Origin: an uncultured Selenomonadaceae bacterium
Lineage (GTDB): Bacteria; Bacillota; Negativicutes; Selenomonadales; Selenomonadaceae
Assembly: GCA_945873565.1 (NCBI GenBank)
Contig: CAMCDL010000007.1
Coordinates: 1-32,240, forward strand
Length of the DNA: 32,240 nucleotides
Direction of reading: 5' to 3'
Every line of letters begins with the position of its first letter. Within the stretch, counting starts at the first letter, position 1. The notes under the pieces were generated by a model. It saw only the letters and a list, made by a program, of their open reading frames with translations. It made no database searches and was not told the origin of the DNA. Both the position numbers and the translations under genes were made by a program. This document shows positions 16,123 through 23,173 of the stretch, piece by piece.

Positions 16123-16779
16123 TCACCTGCATCTTTCCAGAATTGCTTCCACTACCTCATCAATACTCATATTACTGGTATCAAGCAGTTCAGCGTCCTC
16201 AGCCTTAACAAGAGGAGAAATCTCACGTTCACTATCAGCCTTATCACGGGCTGCTATTTCAGCCTTCAGCTTCTCAAGGTCAACATCAAACCCCTTCTGC
16301 TTCATTTCTTTGTAGCGGCGCATAGCCCTTTCCTCAATAGAAGCAGTAAGGAAAATTTTTACATCTGCATTTGGCAGCACATTAGTTGCAATATCACGGC
16401 CGTCCATGATTACAGAACCTACATCTGCCATTTCCCGCTGAAGCTCCACCATTTTGGACCGTACAGGACCAAGAGCAGCTACCTGAGATACTATAGCAGT
16501 AACCTCAGGTGTACGGATGAGAGCAGATACGTCCTCGCCATCCGCTAGCACAACGGTCTTGCCATCACTATAATTAAGCTTTACATCAATATCCTTTACG
16601 ACCTCAATAATAAGCTCATCAGTAACCGGCTTTCCCTGCTGAAGTGTTTTCCAGGCAACTGATCTGTACATAGCGCCTGTGTCAATATAGGTATAGCCAA
16701 GCTTCTTAGCCGCCATCTGAGCTACTGTTGATTTTCCTGCCCCTGCAGGCCCATCTATTGCAACTACCAGCTTTTTCAT
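16123..16779 (-). CDS. cmk: Cytidylate kinase
   Basis: Phosphorylates CMP and dCMP with ATP. The 218-residue product has P-loop DGPAGAGKS (9-17), YIDTGAMYRSVA, and the NMP-binding DGRDIATNVLPNADVKIFL; RYKEMKQKGFDVDLE matches the lid region. ATGA overlap with aroA and AGAGGAG eight bases before the start indicate coupled translation. aroA-cmk-plsC-ispH-rpsA is a recurrent order in this part of the Firmicutes. Confidence 0.97.
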   Translation of the reverse strand: MKKLVVAIDGPAGAGKSTVAQMAAKKLGYTYIDTGAMYRSVAWKTLQQGKPVTDELIIEVVKDIDVKLNYSDGKTVVLADGEDVSALIRTPEVTAIVSQVAALGPVRSKMVELQREMADVGSVIMDGRDIATNVLPNADVKIFLTASIEERAMRRYKEMKQKGFDVDLEKLKAEIAARDKADSEREISPLVKAEDAELLDTSNMSIDEVVEAILERCR

Positions 16780-18077
16780 TTTGTCAGCTCCTCTAATTCC
16801 TTATAAAAGTCAGGGTACGATATTCTAACACAGTCTGGCTCTTCAATTTCAGCTCCAGCACCAGCAAGGCCAAGTATAGCAATGCTCATAGCCATTCTGT
16901 GATCATCATAGCTGAAGCAGGACGCCTTTACTGACTCTTTTCCAGAACCATGTATAACCAGGCCATCCTCTGTACCCTCAATACAGTCCATCAGCTTATT
17001 ATACTGATCTGTAATAGCCTGCAGACGGTCAGTCTCCTTTACCCTCAGCTCTCCAGCACCAGTAATTACAGTATCTCCGTCAGCAAACATCGCTGCCACT
17101 GCAATTGCTGGAATTTCGTCAATAAGCCGTGGCATTATATCAGCACCAAACTCTGTGCCATGCAGCTTTGCGCTTTTTACCAGAATATCAGCCACTGGCT
17201 CAGCTCCGCTTACACGCTCATTCAGCATAGTTATGTCAGCCCCCATATTCCTGAGAACGTCAATAATACCTGTACGAGTAGGATTTATTCCTACATTTTT
17301 GAGAAGAAGCTCACTATCAGGAATTATAGAACCAGCCACCAGCCAATATGCCGCTGAGCTGATATCGCCTGGCACTATAAGCTCTTCTGGCATTTTCAGC
17401 TCATCTGGAGCCTCAAGGCTTACTGATGTTCCTGCATATTCAAGCTTTACCCCCATCGCTTCCAGCATAAGCTCAGTATGATTTCGGGAAACATATGGCT
17501 CTGTCACAGTGGTTCTTCCATCTGCAAAAAGGCCAGCCAGCAGTATTGCTGACTTAACCTGAGCGCTAGCCACTGGGCTGTCATAGCTGATTCCCTTCAG
17601 ACAGCCCTCAGCTGGTATTACAGTAATAGGCAGCTTCTTATTGCCTTCACGTCCCACAATCTTTGCCCCCATCATAGAAAGAGGCTTTATTACTCTGCCC
17701 ATAGGACGCTTATGCAAGGATGCGTCACCAGTAAAGGTTGATACAAATGGCTGAGCAGACAGTATACCCATCAGCAGTCTCAGTGTAGTGCCTGAATTTC
17801 CTGCATCCAGAAGAGTTGCTGGTTCCTTGAGGCCATTTAAGCCATTACCCTTGACTACCAGCTCTGTATCACTGATTATATCAACATCAGCACCCAACGC
17901 TTTCATACAGGCCACTGTAGACAAACAGTCAGCAGAAGGAAGGAAATTTTTAATCCTTACAGGCTTACTGCCCAATGCTGAAAACATAACACTTCTGTGA
18001 GATACTGATTTATCTCCTGGAATTATCAGCTCCCCGCGAAGCCCCCTCATCGCCTTATTAATAGTAAGCTTTTTCAT
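16776..18077 (-). CDS. aroA: 3-phosphoshikimate 1-carboxyvinyltransferase (EPSP synthase)
   Basis: Condenses shikimate-3-phosphate with PEP in the shikimate pathway. The 433 residues show the N-terminal GDKSVSHRSVMFSALG, LDAGNSGTTLRLLMG, GDASLHKRPMGRVI, the C-terminal DEIPAIAVAAMFADG and RVKETDRLQAI, all EPSP synthase signatures. In the PEP-site motif it has LDAGNSGTT, where many homologues have L-x-N-A-G-T-A/S. A moderate ribosome site AAGGAAAG precedes the ATG. It follows the BaiN-type flavoprotein gene after 22 bases and overlaps cmk. Confidence 0.97.
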   Translation of the reverse strand: MKKLTINKAMRGLRGELIIPGDKSVSHRSVMFSALGSKPVRIKNFLPSADCLSTVACMKALGADVDIISDTELVVKGNGLNGLKEPATLLDAGNSGTTLRLLMGILSAQPFVSTFTGDASLHKRPMGRVIKPLSMMGAKIVGREGNKKLPITVIPAEGCLKGISYDSPVASAQVKSAILLAGLFADGRTTVTEPYVSRNHTELMLEAMGVKLEYAGTSVSLEAPDELKMPEELIVPGDISSAAYWLVAGSIIPDSELLLKNVGINPTRTGIIDVLRNMGADITMLNERVSGAEPVADILVKSAKLHGTEFGADIMPRLIDEIPAIAVAAMFADGDTVITGAGELRVKETDRLQAITDQYNKLMDCIEGTEDGLVIHGSGKESVKASCFSYDDHRMAMSIAILGLAGAGAEIEEPDCVRISYPDFYKELEELTK

Positions 18078-18099
18078 AATAACTTTCCTTTTAGCTTAA

Positions 18100-19338
18100 T
18101 TATTCCCACATGCTCCAATTTCCAGCAGCTGCTCCCATGGAGAAAGCTGCCTGAAGATTATATCCGCCAGTAAAGCCATCAATATCTGCAGTTTCACCAG
18201 CAACATAAAGCCCCTTTATAAGCTTCGATTCCATAGTCTTCGGATTTATCTCTTTTACGGATATTCCTCCTGCAGTAACAATAGCCTCAGCCATTGGCCT
18301 GGTAGACAGCACAGTAAGTGTGAGATTCTGCAGCACAGCTGACAGTCTCTGACGTTCCTCTCTGGTAACAGTATTTACCATTCTCTCAGGATCAAGATAT
18401 GCATTATCCAGAACAGGCTCAATCAGCTTTCCTGGAAGAAGCTTATGCATAGCATTTTTGAGGTTTTTTCGCTGAAATTCCTCAAAATCCCTTAATATTC
18501 GTAAATCAAGCTGTTCCCTTGACAATGCTGGCTTTAGATTAATTACCAGCTCAACAAAGTATCCATCATCCAGAAGTCTTGCAGCCTTGCGGCTTAAGGT
18601 AAGAATAATAGGTCCACTTACGCCAAAGTGAGTAAACAGCATTTCACCAAATTCTTCGCCAGCCTTTTCCCCATCTGATAAAAGGGTTGCCCTTACATTT
18701 TTCAGAGAAAGTCCCTGGCACTCCTTTATCCAGTCCTCCTCTATTTCCAGAGGTACAAGGGCAGGCAGAGGCTTTTCGATATTGTGCCCCAATTTTCCAG
18801 CCATCCTGAAGCCATCTCCAGTAGAGCCGGTACCAGGATATGATGCACCGCCAGTAGCCAGTATTACCTTATCAGCCTTCATAAGCTGTCCATCAGCAGT
18901 CTTTACGCCAGTAACTTTGCCATTTTCTGCCAAAAGCTCCGTTACCCTTATGCCAGTAACCAGCCTTACGCCCAGCTCATAAAGTCTGTTAACCATGGCC
19001 TCAACCACATCAGCGGCCTTATCACTTACAGGGAAAACCCTGCCTCCACGCTCAACCTTAGTAGCCACTCCCATGCCATAAAAAAAATACTGTACATCCT
19101 CATTATCATAGGCCTTCAGGCAGCTATTGAGGAACTTGCCATTACCAGGGATATTCTTGATTATTTCCTGTATGCTGGCAGCATTAGTAATATTGCACCG
19201 ACCCTTGCCTGTAATCAGCATCTTCTTGCCAGGCCGCGGCATCTTTTCCAGCAGGGTAACCTGTCCTCCATTTTCTGCAGCCTTTATAGCTGCCATCATT
19301 CCGGCGGGACCAGCTCCCACAATAATTATATCCTTCAT
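18100..19338 (-). CDS. BaiN/HI0933 (YhiN) family FAD-dependent oxidoreductase
   Basis: A flavoprotein of about 412 residues. Dinucleotide-binding IIIVGAGPAGMMAA at the N-terminus, the family signature PGKKMLITGKGRCNITNA, ILATGGASYPGTGSTGDGF in the middle and the C-terminal GLYVAGETADIDGFTGGYNLQAAFSMG are diagnostic of the HI0933-like group. Substrates are not established for most members; a bile-acid role (BaiN) is reported for one relative but cannot be transferred from sequence alone. The track starts at 19359; the ATG at 19338 is preferred because GGAG lies 7 bases upstream and it begins directly with MKDIIIVGAG. Confidence 0.9.
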   Translation of the reverse strand: MKDIIIVGAGPAGMMAAIKAAENGGQVTLLEKMPRPGKKMLITGKGRCNITNAASIQEIIKNIPGNGKFLNSCLKAYDNEDVQYFFYGMGVATKVERGGRVFPVSDKAADVVEAMVNRLYELGVRLVTGIRVTELLAENGKVTGVKTADGQLMKADKVILATGGASYPGTGSTGDGFRMAGKLGHNIEKPLPALVPLEIEEDWIKECQGLSLKNVRATLLSDGEKAGEEFGEMLFTHFGVSGPIILTLSRKAARLLDDGYFVELVINLKPALSREQLDLRILRDFEEFQRKNLKNAMHKLLPGKLIEPVLDNAYLDPERMVNTVTREERQRLSAVLQNLTLTVLSTRPMAEAIVTAGGISVKEINPKTMESKLIKGLYVAGETADIDGFTGGYNLQAAFSMGAAAGNWSMWE

Positions 19339-19423
19339 GGAATCTCTCCAAACCATCATCTGTTAACTATTCAATATAAAACGTCAAAATCCTGCCAGGA
19401 TATCCATGCTTACAACAAAATAT

Positions 19424-20143
19424 CTATTTATAAAAACCCTTCAGATAAGCCACTTCACGTTCTGTCAGCTTACGATAAAAGCCTCGAGGCAGGTTATTTA
19501 ATGTAAGACCTGCAAAGCTGATTCTTTTTAAGGCAATAACCTCGTGCCCTACGGCCGACAGCATCCGACGTACCTGGCGATTCCGGCCTTCATGAATAGA
19601 TAGCTCTACTCTGGACCAGGAGTCCTTACCCCTGCCAGCATCAATAAGACGCACATCAGCTGGAGCTGTCATGCCATCCTCAAGCATTATACCATCAGCA
19701 AGCATGCGCAGCTCCTCATCATTGATTATACCCTTGGCCTTAGCAACATAGGTCTTAAATACCTCTCTGCCGGGATGAAGCAGACCATTCATCAGCTCAC
19801 CATCATTAGTCAGGATAAGCAGTCCCTCCGTGTTATAGTCGAGACGTCCAACTGGATAAATATAATCCTTAACATCAGGCAAAAGATCAAGCACAGTTTT
19901 TCTACCACGGTCATCCTTGACACTGCATATGTAACCCTTTGGCTTGTTGAGAATAAAATACAGCTTTTTAGCCTTAGCTCCAATCAGAACACCATCAATT
20001 GCAATTTTATCTCTTATATCAGCCTGCTGTCCCAATATAGCCTTTTTCCCATTAACGGTTACCCTGCCTGCCTCAATTAGCCGCTCAGCTTCTCTTCGCG
20101 AAGCAGCGCCTGCCTGACTTATGAGCTTTTGTAATCTTTCCAT
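19424..20143 (-). CDS. rRNA pseudouridine synthase, RluB/RsuA family
   Basis: Converts a specific rRNA uridine to pseudouridine. The 239-residue product has an N-terminal S4 RNA-binding domain (MERLQKLISQAGAASRREAERLI, RVTVNGK) and a catalytic domain with GRLDYNTEGLLILTNDGEL, containing the active-site Asp, and EGRNRQVRRM. RluB (23S) is more likely than RsuA (16S) in Firmicutes, but the target is not decided here. Of three in-frame ATGs (20161, 20152, 20143), the last has AGGA eight bases upstream and starts the S4 domain; the first lies 5 bases after the T-tract of a hairpin. Confidence 0.9.
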   Translation of the reverse strand: MERLQKLISQAGAASRREAERLIEAGRVTVNGKKAILGQQADIRDKIAIDGVLIGAKAKKLYFILNKPKGYICSVKDDRGRKTVLDLLPDVKDYIYPVGRLDYNTEGLLILTNDGELMNGLLHPGREVFKTYVAKAKGIINDEELRMLADGIMLEDGMTAPADVRLIDAGRGKDSWSRVELSIHEGRNRQVRRMLSAVGHEVIALKRISFAGLTLNNLPRGFYRKLTEREVAYLKGFYK

Positions 20144-20165
20144 GACCCACATCCTATACATAATG

Positions 20166-20197
20166 AAAAGTCAGCCGCCAGAAGCTCCAGGGCTGAC
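20166..20197 (-). terminator. Hairpin between the small 86-aa gene and rluB-like gene
   Basis: Minus-strand stem GTCAGCC / GGCTGAC with a GC-rich 14-base interior, then TTTTCATT. It ends the short gene at 20226-20486, or attenuates transcription into the pseudouridine synthase gene, whose start lies just beyond. Confidence 0.6.
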
Positions 20198-20225
20198 ATT
20201 AATTTAATATTAGGCTCCCCAGTAA

Positions 20226-20486
20226 TCAATATATATGATACTGCTTCCAAGGGATGTTCTTTAAGGGAACTGTCTTTAAGAAATCCACAATATCCTTACG
20301 GCCATAGTAATGCGGCGTTCCGTCATTATCCTGGCTCATCAGGATTATAGGCATTCCCGGGAAGTATGGTGAAATACCAGCCCGGAATTTAGTTGCTCTG
20401 TAGGTGTAATTCGTAACCTCAGGCTTTACACAAATGATAGCAAAGGTCACACCCTGTTCTATTATTACTGATCCATGTACAACCAT
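20226..20486 (-). CDS. Small protein of unknown function (86 aa)
   Basis: Not assigned to a named family. It starts MVVHGSVIIEQGVTFAIICVK and ends with a Pro/Tyr/aromatic-rich tail; the middle has ISPYFPGMPIILMSQDNDGTPHYYGR. There is no signal peptide, membrane segment or metal motif. It is likely a small cytosolic alpha/beta protein; I have a vague memory of similar sequences in other Negativicutes. It is real rather than a shadow: it has its own extended -10 promoter, a ribosome site and a following hairpin, and nothing lies opposite. The start is ambiguous between GTG 20495, ATG 20492 and ATG 20486; GAGG eight bases before 20486 favours the last. Confidence 0.75.
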   Translation of the reverse strand: MVVHGSVIIEQGVTFAIICVKPEVTNYTYRATKFRAGISPYFPGMPIILMSQDNDGTPHYYGRKDIVDFLKTVPLKNIPWKQYHIY

Positions 20487-20520
20487 TGACATCACCTCGC
20501 AGCTCCCTATTTACTTTATT

Positions 20521-20550
20521 ATTATAGCATAAGAAACAATAAAATTACAA
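20521..20550 (-). promoter_or_regulatory. Promoter of the 86-aa gene
   Basis: Minus-strand TTGTAA, 18-base spacer, TATAAT with extended -10 (TATGCTATAAT). It is divergent from the LysM-gene promoter about 125 bases away. Confidence 0.65.
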
Positions 20551-20578
20551 AAGTCGCCATTTCTGTAAGGTATTTTTG

Positions 20579-20605
20579 AAATATATTCCATAAAAGGAAA
20601 TATTT
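20579..20605. promoter_or_regulatory. AT-rich inverted repeat in the divergent promoter region
   Basis: AAATATATTCC / GGAAATATTT with spacer ATAAAA, one bulged base. It lies between the two divergent promoters, upstream of both -35 boxes, so it could bind a shared regulator. No family is recognised. Confidence 0.3.
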
Positions 20606-20649
20606 ATCCCAAGTGTTATTTTAATCATAAAAAAATATTTGTTTGCCTA

Positions 20650-20678
20650 TTGCAAGAACATTTTTTCTATGCTATAAT
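20650..20678 (+). promoter_or_regulatory. Promoter of the LysM-like gene
   Basis: TTGCAA, 17-base spacer, perfect TATAAT with extended -10 (ATGCTATAAT) on the plus strand. The expected start near 20685 is exactly where the 15-bp repeat array begins. Confidence 0.7.
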
Positions 20679-20685
20679 CCATACA

Positions 20686-20745
20686 AAAGTTCATCAAAAG
20701 TATGTTCGGCAAAAATATATTCGCTAAAAAGATGTTCGCTTATAT
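20686..20745 (+). repeat. Four 15-bp direct repeats in the leader of the LysM-like gene
   Basis: Exact 15-base period: AAAGTTCATCAAAAG, TATGTTCGGCAAAAA, TATATTCGCTAAAAA, GATGTTCGCTTATAT. GTTC (ATTC in copy 3) recurs at the same position in each. The array fills the region between the transcription start and the ribosome site. Read in frame it gives the repeating peptide MFGKN-IFAKK-MFAYI, but that frame has no ribosome site. Confidence 0.75.
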
Positions 20746-20776
20746 CATATCAATTTACCAAAGGGAGCTGTCTAAA

Positions 20777-21085
20777 ATGAAAGATTACATTGTAAAATTC
20801 GTATACCTATTTGCTATTTCAATTATTTTTCTCGCAGTACCAATGCACCTTGGAAATCATTATCTGAGAGCTTCTGAATTTGATACCGTCACCATACAGG
20901 CTAATGAATGCATATGGGATATTGCTGGCAAGTATACTGTCAATACTGAAGATAAGGCTGAGCTTGTTGAGGCAATCTGTGAAATAAATGACATTTCACC
21001 TTCAGACGTAGTAAAACCTGGCCAGCTCATACAGGTTCCAGTTATAGACAGAGCTGAAGGCATACGTGTTGCCAGCAATAACTAA
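20777..21085 (+). CDS. Small membrane-anchored LysM-like protein (YneA-like size and layout)
   Basis: 102 residues, the only plus-strand gene. An N-terminal membrane helix (FVYLFAISIIFLAVPM, about 8-23) is followed by a single degenerate LysM-type domain: FDTVTIQANECIWDIAGKY ... AICEINDIS...VVKPGQLIQVPV. The layout (short cytosolic tail, one helix, extracytoplasmic LysM) resembles YneA-type division suppressors, but the similarity is architectural only and neither lexA nor recA is nearby. The track starts at 20702; ATG 20777 is chosen because AGGGAG lies about 9 bases upstream. It has its own promoter and a strong terminator, so it is a single-gene unit. The DNA opposite is non-coding. Confidence 0.85.
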   Translation: MKDYIVKFVYLFAISIIFLAVPMHLGNHYLRASEFDTVTIQANECIWDIAGKYTVNTEDKAELVEAICEINDISPSDVVKPGQLIQVPVIDRAEGIRVASNN

Positions 21086-21116
21086 GCCCAACCCTCCAAC
21101 ATATTATAAGACACAG

Positions 21117-21149
21117 AAAAAAGACCTCGAAAATTTCGAGGTCTTTTTT
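21117..21149. terminator. Perfect bidirectional terminator between LysM-like gene and thrS
   Basis: AAAAAA, then GACCTCGAAA-A-TTTCGAGGTC (10-bp perfect arms), then TTTTTT. It serves the plus-strand LysM gene, ending 31 bases upstream, and can stop transcripts coming from thrS on the minus strand. Confidence 0.93.
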
Positions 21150-21153
21150 CTGC

Positions 21154-21242
21154 GGGATAGACCACCGTCGCCCCCTACGTTTATTCATTAGATTGTATAC
21201 AGCCGACCATTACGTCTATTTATTAAATCGACTGCAGTCGGC
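21154..21242 (-). repeat. Degenerate 35-bp tandem repeat with GTAG-headed imperfect palindrome
   Basis: Two units, 21173-21207 and 21208-21242, have a 35-base period and agree at about 23 of 32 compared positions (TACGTYTATTYATTARAT...). On the minus strand they lead into GTAG followed by GGGGCGAC-GGTG-GTC-TAT-CCC, a partial hairpin with the same GGTG loop as the element after rarA. The perfect palindrome CGACTGCAGTCG is at 21229-21240. Non-coding. Confidence 0.6.
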
Positions 21243-21250
21243 CATGCATT

Positions 21251-23161
21251 TTACTTTGCTGCCTTGGTGACAATCTTATCCTGCAGCATAGCAATAAACT
21301 CGTCAACCTTCATAGTAGAGGTTTCCTTCTCACCATGACGGCGAACATTTACAGTGCCATCTGCAACCTCCTGGTCACCAACAACCAGCATATAAGGAAT
21401 CTTCTTAACCTGAGCCTCACGCATCTTGTAGCCAACCTTTTCATTACGGTCATCTACCTCTACGCGATAGCCAAGATCAAACATCTTCTTTTTAAGTTCA
21501 AACGCATAGTCCATGTGCTTGTCAGTAATAGGCAGAATCTTTACCTGAACTGGAGCCAGCCATACAGGGAAAGCACCAGCATAGTTCTCAATTAGAATAC
21601 CGATAAAACGCTCAATAGAACCATATACTACACGATGAATCATAACTGGACGATGCTTCTGGCTGTCCTCACCTACATATGTAAGGTCGAACTTCTCAGG
21701 AAGCTGCATATCCAGCTGGATAGTACCACACTGCCAGGTACGGCCGATGGAATCCTTAAGATGGAAATCAATCTTAGGACCATAGAAAGCACCATCACCC
21801 TCGTTAATAATGTAATCGAGTCCACGATTGTCAAGTGCATTCTTCAGGCCATTGGTCGCCATTTCCCACATTTCATCAGAGCCCATGGAATCCTCTGGGC
21901 GGGTGGACAGCTCTGCATGATACTCAAGGCCAAAGGTGCTATATACCTCATCAAAGAGATTAATAACGTTCTGAATTTCTCCCTCAATCTGATCAGGAGT
22001 CATAAAGATATGAGCATCATCCTGAGTAAAGTTTCTTACACGGAACAAGCCGTGCAGAGCACCAGACAGCTCGTGGCGATGAACAAGTCCAAGCTCGCCT
22101 GCACGCAGCGGCAAATCACGATATGAATGCTGCTGCGTCTTGTAAACCAGCATACCACCTGGGCAGTTCATAGGCTTTACAGCAAAATCCTCACCGTCTA
22201 TTTCGGTAAAATACATATTTTCTTTATAATGAGCCCAATGACCAGACTGCTCCCAGAGTCTACGGTTCAGTATCATTGGAGTCTTTATCTCCTGATAGCC
22301 ATAACGGCGATGAACCTCACGCCAGTAGTTAATCAGCTCATTTCTTATAACCATTCCATTTGGATGGAAGAATGGGAATCCTGGTCCTTCCTCATGAATA
22401 CTGAACAGGTCCAGCTCCTTGCCCAGCTTTCTGTGATCACGTTTAGCAGCCTCCTCCAGCATATGGAGATAAGCATCCAGGTCCTCCTTCTTTTCAAAGG
22501 CAGTACCATAAACGCGCTGCAGCATCTTATTATTTTCATTACCGCGCCAATAGGCACCAGCTACACTCTGCAGTTTTATAGCCTTAACCTTTCCGGTAGA
22601 AATCACATGAGGTCCTGCACATAGGTCAGTAAACTCGCCCTGAGTATAAAGAGAAATCTCCGCGTCCTCAGGCAGATCATTAATAAGCTCAACCTTATAT
22701 GACTCACCAGCAGCCTTGAACATATCCAGTGCTTCCTGACGGCTGACAGTCTTACGCTCCAGCTTCAGGTTCTCCTTGACAATTTTGTTCATTTCCTTCT
22801 CGATGGTTGCAAGATCTTCCTCGGTCAGGCGCTTATCCATGTCAATATCATAGTAGAAGCCATTCTCAATAGCTGGTCCTATTGCCAGCTGAACATCCTT
22901 GTACAGACGCTTGATTGCCTGTGCCAGGATATGAGAGCCAGTATGGCGAAGTGCCCATTTGCCATCGGCATCATCAAAGGTAAGGAACTGAACAGAGCAG
23001 TCCTTATCCAGGATGGTAGTGATGTCTCTGGTCTCATTATCAATCTTTACAGCAAGAACCTTCTTAGCCATGCTGTTACTAATGGATTTTGCAAAATCAA
23101 GAGCACTGATGCCAGCCTCCGCCTCGCGGATAGCTCCATCAGGCATAGTAATCTTTATCAT
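21251..23161 (-). CDS. thrS: Threonyl-tRNA synthetase
   Basis: Charges tRNA-Thr with threonine. The 636 residues show the full architecture: TGS domain (1-60), editing SAD domain with HTGSHILAQA and CAGPHV, class II catalytic core (MNCPGGM with the zinc Cys, HRHELSGALHGLFRVR as motif 2, motif 3 region MIHRVVYGSIERF), and anticodon-binding domain from about 530 (PVWLAPVQVKILPI). Length is normal. GAGG lies about 9 bases before the ATG. It follows gatB after 12 bases, so it belongs to the gatCAB operon. In many Firmicutes thrS has its own T-box leader, for which there is no room here. Confidence 0.97.
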   Translation of the reverse strand: MIKITMPDGAIREAEAGISALDFAKSISNSMAKKVLAVKIDNETRDITTILDKDCSVQFLTFDDADGKWALRHTGSHILAQAIKRLYKDVQLAIGPAIENGFYYDIDMDKRLTEEDLATIEKEMNKIVKENLKLERKTVSRQEALDMFKAAGESYKVELINDLPEDAEISLYTQGEFTDLCAGPHVISTGKVKAIKLQSVAGAYWRGNENNKMLQRVYGTAFEKKEDLDAYLHMLEEAAKRDHRKLGKELDLFSIHEEGPGFPFFHPNGMVIRNELINYWREVHRRYGYQEIKTPMILNRRLWEQSGHWAHYKENMYFTEIDGEDFAVKPMNCPGGMLVYKTQQHSYRDLPLRAGELGLVHRHELSGALHGLFRVRNFTQDDAHIFMTPDQIEGEIQNVINLFDEVYSTFGLEYHAELSTRPEDSMGSDEMWEMATNGLKNALDNRGLDYIINEGDGAFYGPKIDFHLKDSIGRTWQCGTIQLDMQLPEKFDLTYVGEDSQKHRPVMIHRVVYGSIERFIGILIENYAGAFPVWLAPVQVKILPITDKHMDYAFELKKKMFDLGYRVEVDDRNEKVGYKMREAQVKKIPYMLVVGDQEVADGTVNVRRHGEKETSTMKVDEFIAMLQDKIVTKAAK

Positions 23162-23173
23162 AATATTATCCTC

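Noticed and set aside
19388-19402. ATCCTGCCAGGAT palindrome between the rluB-like and BaiN-type genes as terminator
   Set aside because: Stem has essentially no loop and the following T-run is interrupted; too weak to call.
20653-20695. Classic LexA operator from GAACAT at 20656 and GTTC at 20689
   Set aside because: Half-sites are about 27 bases apart; LexA needs GAAC-N4-GTTC, which is absent.
23162-23173. T-box or promoter directly in front of thrS
   Set aside because: Only 12 bases separate gatB from thrS, so there is no room for a leader.
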